Below, piece after piece: positions 56,641 through 64,000 of a stretch of 64,000 nt of DNA; within the stretch, counting starts at the first letter, position 1; each line of letters opens with the position of its first letter. Under the pieces are notes generated by a model. The model did no database searches. It saw only the letters and a list, made by a program, of their open reading frames with translations, and was not told the DNA's origin. The stretch is from positions 28,841,250 to 28,905,249 of the forward strand of contig OW028579.1 of NCBI GenBank assembly GCA_932294295.1, read 5' to 3'. The translations under genes and the position numbers were made by a program. Origin of the DNA: Alitta virens. Taxonomy: Eukaryota > Annelida > Polychaeta > Phyllodocida > Nereididae.

Positions 56641-57734
56641 TAAACGTCTTGACTGGTAAAGCTCATAATGGATATGACTAATTAACGTTAATGAATATTG
56701 GTTAACACGTCGTTAAACATAATGGCTATCTAACTATCAAGACTTTAAGCCGGTTGAAATATGATCCATTTGTGGTCTTAATGGCAAGCTTCTGTCTTAA
56801 CATCATAACCAAAATGTCTCACGTCTACACGATTTTGTCATAAACTGTAATAAATTCATCATAAACTGTGAAAAGATGCTCACCAGTGCTTCAGAACATG
56901 AAAACTTAAGCACTGGACTGTGGTGTCCTCTGGGTGTTAAGGGAGGAACTAAGGATCATGTGACAGATCAAAGGGTGTGAAGACAAGGATGGAATGTAAG
57001 CAGGGTGTCAGAAAGGGCCACACCCCTGCTGGAATATTCACTGTAGGTCAAAAAAGGGTGTAAATGAATAAACACTTGTTGTTTAGTGTTTACGATATCA
57101 ATTGTTATCTTTCACAACAATTTCATAGCGATTTGTAATCCGAAGTCCCCCCCCCCCTTATGTTTTCCTGTTCTAAAGCACTAAACAGCATCTTTTTCAC
57201 AGTTAATGATGAATTTATCACAGTTTATGACAAAAGCATGCAGACATGAGAAAATGGATCACGAACAAATGAAACTCCATATTGAGGCAATCTCTACATG
57301 TAAGACCACATCACAAATGACACACACCAAAAAATAAATAAAAATTTAACATGTATTCTTACTATGATATATTTTACTTCACAATCAAGACCAGCTCACC
57401 ATTATGCATAGCATTTATTGGCAATAGAACAGAGACAGAAAATTACAGAAGTGCCAACAAGTATAGAAAACAATTGAATTGTGTAACACTAAGAATATAG
57501 TTGAAAGTCAGAAAGACATCAATTTACCTTAGAACACTATTAGGTAAACTATTGATATTATTACCACAGTTCCCATCAGAAATATCCATACATTCATTCA
57601 TCTCTTGATTCATTAAATATTGGTCCATCTATTGGTCCATTCTTTGATACATTCATTCATCCATGACTGGATTCTTTCACTGGTTCATACATTGATGCAT
57701 TATACACATTCTTAGTTTGGCTGACGTTTGTGAC
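56641..57734. other. Intergenic, no gene seen
   Basis: AT-rich; a C10 run lies at about 57148-57157. Nothing else recognised. Confidence 0.45.
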
Positions 57735-58325
57735 ATTAATGCATGGTGGTATAGCCAAAGAAAGAAAGACAGAAAGAAAGAAGAAAGAAAAAAATAAGCA
57801 AGATAGAGAAATAATAGAAAGAAATAATTTAGAGAAAGAAATAGTTGTCAGTAAGAAAGAGAAGTAAGGAAATAAAGGGGGAAAAAAAAGAAAGACAAAG
57901 AAATAAGCAAGATAGAGAGAAAAAATAGAAAACAAAATTTTAGAGAGAAAGAATTTTAGAGAAAGAAATAGTACATAGAAAGAAAGCGAAGTAAAGAAAT
58001 AAGCTATGAAAAAAGAAAGACAGAAAGAAATAAACAAGATAGAGAAAAAGTATACAGACAGAAAGAAAGACAGATGGAAAGAAAGAAATTGTAGACAGAA
58101 AGAAAGACAGAAAGCAATAAACAAGATAGAGAAAAAGTATACAGACAGAAAGAAAGAAAGACATGATAGAGAAAAAGTAGGCAGACAGAAAGAAAGACAT
58201 GGAAAGAAAGAAATTGTAGATAGAGAGAAGAAAGACAGAAAGAAATAAACAAGATAGAGAAGAAGTAGACAGGCATAAAGATAGAAAGAAAGAAATTGTA
58301 GATAGAGAGAAAGAAAAGAGGAAGG
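57735..58325. repeat. Purine-rich (GAAA/GACA)n tract, ~590 bp
   Basis: The + strand is mostly A and G with GAAAGAAAGACAGAAAGAAA-type words; phrases such as AACAAGATAGAGAAAAAGTA recur, indicating internal tandem duplication. The 291-codon minus-strand frame (all Ser/Leu/Phe/Cys) is a by-product of the repeat, not a gene. Confidence 0.9.
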
Positions 58326-58875
58326 AAATAATTGTACAACACAGATCATAACTGCAGGAAAGCAAGTAAGCAAGAAAATAAACAGCTCTCTTCTGAACCA
58401 TATGCCAGTCATGCTGTAAAGAATTTCGACCCTGTCTGAGAATTTCCAAAAATTAGCAAAAATTGCTTTCAAATTGAGGCTTAAAGTCAACAGGTATATA
58501 AGCCATAAACCAATTATTGTGATTACGCACAAAACTGTTTTGTTGAAATAGTTTAAAGTAGTTTAAAGCAGTCTATATTACAAGTCAGTCTCAGAAATTT
58601 TGGAAAATTCCTCTTGGTGCATGACTTTTGCACAATGCATGTAGTCTCTATTTTATTATAGGCAGCATTACGTAAATTGTTTTATTGTATCCAATTTAGT
58701 ATTGGTTCTGTGTGTTTAATATCTGCCATAAAAAGTATACGTAAAAAAATATGTTATGGTTATTGTGTAATATTGCATACATGGGGATCTTTAGAAGTAT
58801 ATTTTGCGCATATTTCGCATATGATAAGTTTTTTAGAATGGTGGAAATTTTAAAATAAACTTGAGTTGTATAACA

Positions 58876-58935
58876 TGATAGATAGATAGATAGATAGGTA
58901 GACAGATAGGTAGACAGATAGGTAGAGAGATAGAC

Positions 58936-58966
<31 letters not shown>

Positions 58967-59052
58967 GATAGGTAGAGATAGGTAAGTAGACAGATAGACA
59001 GATAGATAGATAGATAGGTAGATAGGATAGATAGACAGAGAGACAGAGAGTT
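58876..59052. repeat. (GATA)n microsatellite
   Basis: GATA with GACA and GGTA variants. The minus-strand frame of 170 codons (LSIYLSIYL) is a repeat artefact. Confidence 0.9.
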
Positions 59053-59224
59053 AGAGAAATCGATATTTTTGATACTTTTTTTTTCACTTTATGCTTAATT
59101 GCACAAAGAAAGGTTGTAGATAGCTCCACAGACAAACGGATGTATCGATAGATAAACAGACTCAACTCACCAATAATGAAATTCTCACATCTGCCATTCT
59201 GTCTCAAGGCAGTGTTTGGTTCAT

Positions 59225-59487
59225 GAATATTAATGAGCTTAAGGGGGCGTGGCTTATTTTGATTGGCAGGTTGAGTGACGCTGCTTGGAGTGAGGAGGGC
59301 GGGGGGGACCTCTTTCAGTTGTGATAGTAGGCTCAGTTGCCCCACATGCTGGGAGAGATTGGATAGTATAGGATTATTCTGTACATGTTTTTGACATTTC
59401 GGAGTACAATTGGGTCTATTTTTTGTGTTTCTCTGGCGTAGGAATACTTCATCAAAGGAGTGAAACGCCTGTAGTTCGTTTTATAAG
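59225..59487 (+). promoter_or_regulatory. Candidate promoter and non-coding first exon of the Wnt-like gene
   Basis: A GC-richer patch has a GC/KLF-type box (GGGGGCGTGGC, about 59244), an inverted CCAAT word (ATTGGC, about 59262) and AGGAGGGCGGGGGGGACC. About 200 bp later TTTTATAAG/gtaagag gives a good splice donor at 59487/59488. The nearest convincing acceptor before the Wnt-like start codon is tttttcag at 61993-62000. This exon model is inference; no transcript evidence is available. Confidence 0.35.
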
Positions 59488-60597
59488 GTAAGAGTACAAC
59501 TTAAAATACTTAAAAGCTCTGATATTAGTTTTCAACATGCCCCGTGGGGCTATGGTATACACGTAGTTCACTCAATTTCATTGTAGTAACTGGTTTTAAC
59601 TGTTTCGTTTTTTGTTTTTCTAACTGTTTTCCAAGTAACCTATGACAGTTGATAATTAGTCCCATGACTGTTTATTACCAAAAGTGTCAAAAGGTTATTG
59701 AAATGATAATCTAGATATCTACACGTGCTAGTCATTACGACCATATCATAACATGGATATATCCATGATCATAACATGCGTGTAGGAATTGCTGTGTACT
59801 ATGTTTGAACTTAGGTTTATAATAAGTGTTTAACTGGTATTTATAAAAAGTTTGCTCAATTATAATTTATATATGAATGTGATTATCAGTGTATGTTTAG
59901 CTATTTCATTGCTTTTATTTGTGTGTACTATCGTATACTTGGAAGAAATGTAAGCTACATAACCCTGGGTTTCATAGAAATAGAAAGCTTGTAGTTGCTT
60001 ATGATATGTAGAGGTACTGCTGCTAAAGTTATGATAAGACAGATTGCGTACATTAGATTCTAAAAATTAAAAATCCGCTGAAAAATGTACAATTTTAGCA
60101 TGCTGTTAATATTTTGTAAATTAGCAAATTATATTTGACCACTGAAGTGCATTTTAAAAAAATCTAACAAATAGAAGTAGCTGTATGTAATGAGTTTTGC
60201 ACAATGGAACCCCACCATTAAAATCACCTCGATATTAAGACCACTTAATAGGTCCCACAGCTACGATTCCAAGTTCAAAATGTCCCAGGGCTCTCCTGAT
60301 CTTAGATCTCAGTACAAATTTATTTGACAAAGTATACAAAAATATACGAGTTCAGAAACAAAATGACTTCGATATTAAGACCAAAAGTGGTCTGAATTGC
60401 GGGCTGCCTACAAAGATGTGATTTGAGTTCTCAATACAGAAAAGCCTCGCCATTAAGACTTTAATTTACATATATTGAAATTAACTGGCCTTAATACTGA
60501 GGTGATCTTGAGAGTCTAACAAATCTGTGTTGGATGAGAGACCATCCATCCGCCATTGCTTAGATTCTCCACATTGTACAACATTGTCCATGTCTAT

Positions 60598-60885
60598 GTC
60601 TCAATGCTACTGGGACTGAAACTTAGCTTATATGACTAGGAACCAGAGGCAGATGTAATGATGAGATGATAAAGCTTAGACACATTTACCTCGTAGATGG
60701 GGTCTTTTACTTGCCTCAGCATAGACACCGAGTACAAGGCACCTCCAATTTAACGCCTCATGCGATCGACATCCAACTGGGATGGAGCTCATGGAGAGTG
60801 CCCGGACCTGGGATCAAACCTGGGACCTTCAGCAGAGGTGGCCAATATGGAATTGGCAGATGCCTTAACCATTAGGCCACCCTGC
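60598..60885 (-). mobile_element. SINE-like family B copy with tRNA-like head
   Basis: On the minus strand the head reads GGGTGGCCTAATGGTTAAGG (A box) and AGGTTTGATCCCAGG (B box). The body contains GATGTCGATCGCATGAGGCG and TTAAATTGGAGGTGCC, and the end ATTACATCTGCCTCTGGTTC. The most complete member of its subgroup. Confidence 0.8.
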
Positions 60886-61072
60886 TGCAACCATACAATA
60901 TACTCTGCAGAAGTATTTTGATTGGCTCACAGAAGCTGAGTGGAGAATGTACAATGCCGTGCTACTTCAAAATTATAGTCATAAGGACTCATAATAGTGA
61001 AGATATCACATTCTTATTAGTGAGGTGGTCTTATAAATTAATACTTTACAAGAGCAGTAGAAACGGAAGATT

Positions 61073-61136
61073 GGGGGGGGGGGGGGGGAATTCTGGCAAG
61101 GGGCACAGGGCTCGGGCACAATTCCCCCCCCCCCCC
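61073..61136. repeat. G16-AATT / AATT-C13 hairpin
   Basis: G run 61073-61088 plus AATT, a 27-nt loop, then AATT plus C run 61124-61136. The arms are perfectly complementary over about 17 bp. Confidence 0.85.
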
Positions 61137-61315
61137 GGGCGTACTGTGCCCCCCTGCACTGGGCAGACAGTCATGGAGGTGTCAGGGGGACCATAAATTA
61201 CCCGAAGGGGCGGTCTCTTATGCCCCTTCAGAATGGCCTCCTCTGCCCTCTGCAGAAAGCAGTTCTCCAAATTCAGTCTCTTATGAGCACTGCTGAAGAA
61301 GGAGATTGGTAAAGT

Positions 61316-61515
61316 ATGGTGAAAATCTTTTTGCTTAAGTTGAAAATCATTTAGTTGTATTGGAAATCATTTTGGGTGCACTGAAAATCTTATTTGGCGT
61401 GGCTGGAAATCTTTTTGCTATGTGAAAAGCGTTTTAGCAATCTTTTGGTACATGCTGAAAATCTTTTTGGCTGCACTGGAAATCTTTTTGGTGATTTACT
61501 GAAATTGCTGAGAAT
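61316..61515. repeat. Degenerate minisatellite (CTGAAAATCTTTTTGG)
   Basis: Roughly eight imperfect units of 20-28 bp containing GAAAATC(A)TTTTTGG followed by a variable T/G-rich spacer (GTGCA, GCTGCA). Confidence 0.7.
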
Positions 61516-61749
61516 CTTTTGGTTAAATATGCTGTAAGGATCGACTTTTTGTTTAAGATCTAAGACAATTTTATACAGTGTCTAGAACAACCACTGGCAT
61601 TATTATGGGCTATTTTGACTGACAAGTTTGTCACAAAGTCAACATGTTTTTGACAAGGAGTTAGTCATTTTGACTGGGAGCTTTTGACTGGGAGCATACA
61701 TTAATTGGCTGACTAAATAACTTGAGCATTGAACATAGGAGAAGAGAAG

Positions 61750-61880
61750 AGATAGATAGATAGATAGATAGATAGATAAACAGATAGCTAGATAGATAAA
61801 CAGATAGCTAGATAGATAAACAGATAGATAGATAGATAGATATATTGAAAGATTAATTGATTGATTGATTGATTGACAAT
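61750..61880. repeat. (GATA)n with 20-bp higher-order unit, then (TTGA)n
   Basis: Contains three consecutive AACAGATAGCTAGATAGATA-like units; a short (ATTG)n lies at about 61855-61876. Confidence 0.85.
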
Positions 61881-62000
61881 AACCAAATTCATTAATTAGG
61901 AGTGTTTACTTTTACAGACTTAATCGTTCACTAAATTTGCTTTTTATTTTGAATGTTATTTGAAAATATTCATGTATTTATTTGTAAATTTATTTTTCAG

Positions 62001-62279
62001 GTTGATACCTACATCCTAGACTACTGAGAAACAAACCCTTCCTAAATATATATAAATACTGTACACATTGGATCTGCAGCACCATACCTAAAGGATTGTG
62101 GGAAATATTAATTACATATTTGGGACCGAAAATTACAAAATATCACCACAATACTTACACCGTATAGGATTACTCGCTGTGTAGCCCTTACGGGGCAGGA
62201 TGTAGCAGTGTTCGTGACGTCATAAGCGTTTCTTGGACGTTTTGATGACGATTTTGATGCGGATTCATACCTCGGGGTG
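62001..62279 (+). other. Putative 5' UTR of the Wnt-like gene
   Basis: It begins after the acceptor tttttcag. In the frame of the start codon there is a TAA at about 62223, so the ORF cannot extend upstream. A perfect CRE palindrome TGACGTCA lies at 62215-62222. Since the first exon is uncertain, this could equally be the proximal promoter. Confidence 0.4.
62215..62222. promoter_or_regulatory. CRE/ATF-type octamer TGACGTCA
   Basis: Perfect palindrome 58 bp before the predicted start codon, in a GC-richer segment. Site identity is from sequence; function is inferred. Confidence 0.4.
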
Positions 62280-62383
62280 ATGGCTACGGGGGCCTGGCGT
62301 CATCGGGGGGTGGCGGGATCCCTTTTGCCCGTCCTTTTTATCCTAATCGTCGGTCTCCAGAGCTGCGTTGCTATCAAATGGCT
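62280..62383 (+). CDS. WNT11: First coding exon of a secreted ligand, probably Wnt-11 type (partial)
   Basis: From ATG at 62280, 34 codons and two bases run to a GT donor (gtgagt at 62384). The peptide has a basic start (MATGAWRHRG), a hydrophobic core (LLPVLFILIVGL) and a likely cleavage after SCVA, so it is a signal peptide. The mature chain starts IKWL, which matches the start of mature vertebrate Wnt-11 (GIKWLALS), and many Wnt genes have an intron just after this point. Wnt proteins are secreted lipid-modified ligands of Frizzled receptors. An upstream in-frame stop supports this start. The match rests on four residues plus architecture, so another secreted protein is possible. Later exons are outside the window. 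Confidence 0.55.
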
Positions 62384-64000
62384 GTGAGTAGATATTTGTA
62401 TTAATTTTGTTGTTATTAATGAAATATGGATTATTTATGTATTTGTTGGATGCTTGCATATTACAGGCTTATTCTGTTTGGGTAGTATTGTATTTATTAT
62501 GAATATGCATGCAATATTGTACACAATTTTGGTATTTATGATTGATTTGAGTACTACTACTATATTCATTGGTGTTCTATGTACTCCAATACACGCCTGT
62601 TCTCTAATAAACGCCGGTGCAGATAACAAGACGGACAACCAAATTTAATCAGCAAAAATACAATAAGGTTGTTAGCGAAATTTAGGCCTGCGGTTTGCGA
62701 AAAATTTAATATATTTCAACTACTGTTTCCTTAAATCCATATTTCCATATCTATTTGCCAGGATCTGTAATATAAACTTGCATAATAAGTCACATACTTT
62801 TAATTTCCCTCTTATGCATGAATGACTATATTTAACATTTTCCATATTAGGTATGATGACGCATTCTATTTTATCATTTACTATTTGTTCTATTTAGTAA
62901 TTTGGTATATGACCTTAGGAACCATGTTAAATTACCTAGCTTTATTTTAATAGAATGGCTGTAACATAAAGCACCCAATTTTCTTTGCCCCATCTCATTT
63001 TTCTCTGAGGCTAAACTACAATTAAACTAATAACAGTATTTGAACCACAAGTTTTGTTTATACTGTAAACCATCTGTCCGATATATACATTGCCCAGACT
63101 GGACTAGACATGCAAACCTCTTACTAAGACCATTTTAAGAATGCTGGTCGTAAAATCGAGGGTTTTGTCTTTGTCTTATAATCATTGATACTATGTAAAG
63201 AGCTACAGTGAATTCTGGCTTTTAGGATCACATCATTATTAAGACCACACAATAGTAAGTTAGTGAGCAGTAAGTTTGTTACTTATAATATATAGTTACT
63301 TTTTATTTGCTGAGGAACTTTTAAGCTATTTAGTTACTTAATTACGTCAGTCAGTCAGTCAGTCAATCAGTCAGTCCATCAGTCAGTCAATCAGTCACTT
63401 GCTTACTTGCTGACTTGCTGACTTACTTACTGACTTACTTACTACTTACTTACTTGCTTACTTGCATTCAAAGTTTTCCATACAGCCATACTATAGTCTC
63501 CACTGTCTAATTGTATAAGCTGCAGAGTACATACTTAAAAGGGACACAGTCCATGTACTTGAAGGTAATTAGTATCAAGTAGAGGTAATTAATGCCAAGA
63601 AATTCATGCTCGGAGACAAGGACAGGGGTCATGTCAAATGTGAGTGACAGATGTTTGAGGTAACTCCACAACTCGGTGTCAGATATGAGATTCAAAGTTT
63701 GATAACATGACTTTCAGGATTTTAACATAAATACAATAATCAACATAGTGGTCGTGGATGGCGAGAGGTCTAATATAGCTTTTCTGAATCCAATAAGACT
63801 CTATATTGGACGACTGTCCATCCACTTATATTCGATTAAATGTCGCAGATGACTAAATAAAGTCTTTTGTCTTGCAAATTCCTCTGATATCGCAGTCATA
63901 TAACGAGGGATCCAATATATTTTTTTCTGTCCAATATAACATTTTCAATCCAGTATGTCACAATATTGGGCAGTCACATGGTGTGAATGGAGATCTGATT
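62384..64000 (+). other. Putative first coding intron of the Wnt-like gene
   Basis: AT-rich, with (CAGT)n/(ACTT)n simple repeats at 63346-63466. I searched for the next Wnt exon (Cys-rich segment after IKWL) and did not find one. Confidence 0.4.
63346..63466. repeat. (GTCA)n and (ACTT)n/(TTGC)n simple repeats
   Basis: CAGTCAGTCAGTC-type tetramers, then CTTACTTACT and CTTGCTTACT words. Confidence 0.85.

Larger units (their letters stand above)
59488..62000 (+). other. Putative 5' intron of the Wnt-like gene, with repeats
   Basis: Holds a family B SINE (60598-60885), a G/C hairpin (61073-61136), a GAAAATCTTTTTGG minisatellite (61316-61515) and (GATA)n (61750-61841). No coding exon recognised. 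Confidence 0.35.

Noticed and set aside
57657..58532. 291-codon minus-strand open frame
   Set aside because: It is the complement of a GAAA/GACA repeat; Ser/Leu/Phe/Cys-only composition and overlapping frames in the same repeat show it is not a gene.
58833..59345. 170-codon minus-strand open frame
   Set aside because: Its middle is a translated (TATC)n repeat (LSIYLSIYL); no domain and no splice context.
59225..59345. Coding exon in the GC-richer patch
   Set aside because: No frame gives recognisable protein; promoter or non-coding exon is the better reading, and even that is uncertain.
53157..63466. CRISPR-like regular repeats
   Set aside because: All are simple tetranucleotide or minisatellite repeats without unique spacers, in a eukaryotic genome.

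Overview
This is a piece of an animal nuclear genome, most likely from a marine invertebrate. It has spliced genes with GT-AG introns, AT-rich introns and many retroposons. I cannot fix the phylum. The retroposon ends, of the form ...GATGAGGCGTTAAAC-(CA)n, remind me of lophotrochozoan elements, but that is only an impression.

Region 1 (1-17.7 kb, + strand) holds the 3' part of one host gene. Twenty-one coding exons encode UDP-glucose:glycoprotein glucosyltransferase (UGGT), the ER folding sensor, ending in a 20-nt exon that carries an HTEL retrieval signal. Its introns contain a MITE, pentanucleotide repeats and old repeat debris. A probable 3' UTR and an 82-bp minisatellite follow.

Region 2 (18.6-29.3 kb) is a nested pile of mobile DNA. 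It contains: (a) a broken family-B DNA polymerase gene of the Polinton/Maverick (polintovirus-like) type on the minus strand, with a 104-bp intron-like gap, a LINE tail and a SINE inside it; (b) an I-superfamily non-LTR retrotransposon with an intact 1227-codon ORF2 (endonuclease, reverse transcriptase, RNase H, CCHC), followed head-to-tail by two 5'-truncated copies; (c) a twin-primed (5'-inverted) copy carrying ORF1 zinc knuckles; (d) 36-39 bp micro-insertions of the LINE tail with 13-14 bp target-site duplications; (e) a foldback MITE split by a SINE.

Region 3 (29.3-59 kb) shows no convincing host gene. It carries further copies of a tRNA-derived SINE (family A, tRNA-Gly-like head), a second SINE-like family B, a dispersed repeat C, a second copy of the intronic MITE, a 110-bp palindrome, minisatellites and simple repeats. 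Every family A SINE and every LINE 3' end that I found lies in the same (+) orientation.

Region 4 (59.2-64 kb) looks like the 5' end of a second host gene. A GC-richer candidate promoter and non-coding exon lie near 59.2-59.5 kb. Exon 62001-62383 holds a start codon and a signal peptide followed by IKWL, the start of mature Wnt-11-type ligands. The rest of that gene lies beyond the window.

The two host genes both concern the secretory pathway (glycoprotein quality control and a secreted ligand), but nothing here shows they are co-regulated. The retroposons do appear to work together: the SINE 3' end resembles the LINE 3' end, and both insert with 10-14 bp duplications mostly preceded by T runs, which suggests the LINE machinery mobilises the SINE.
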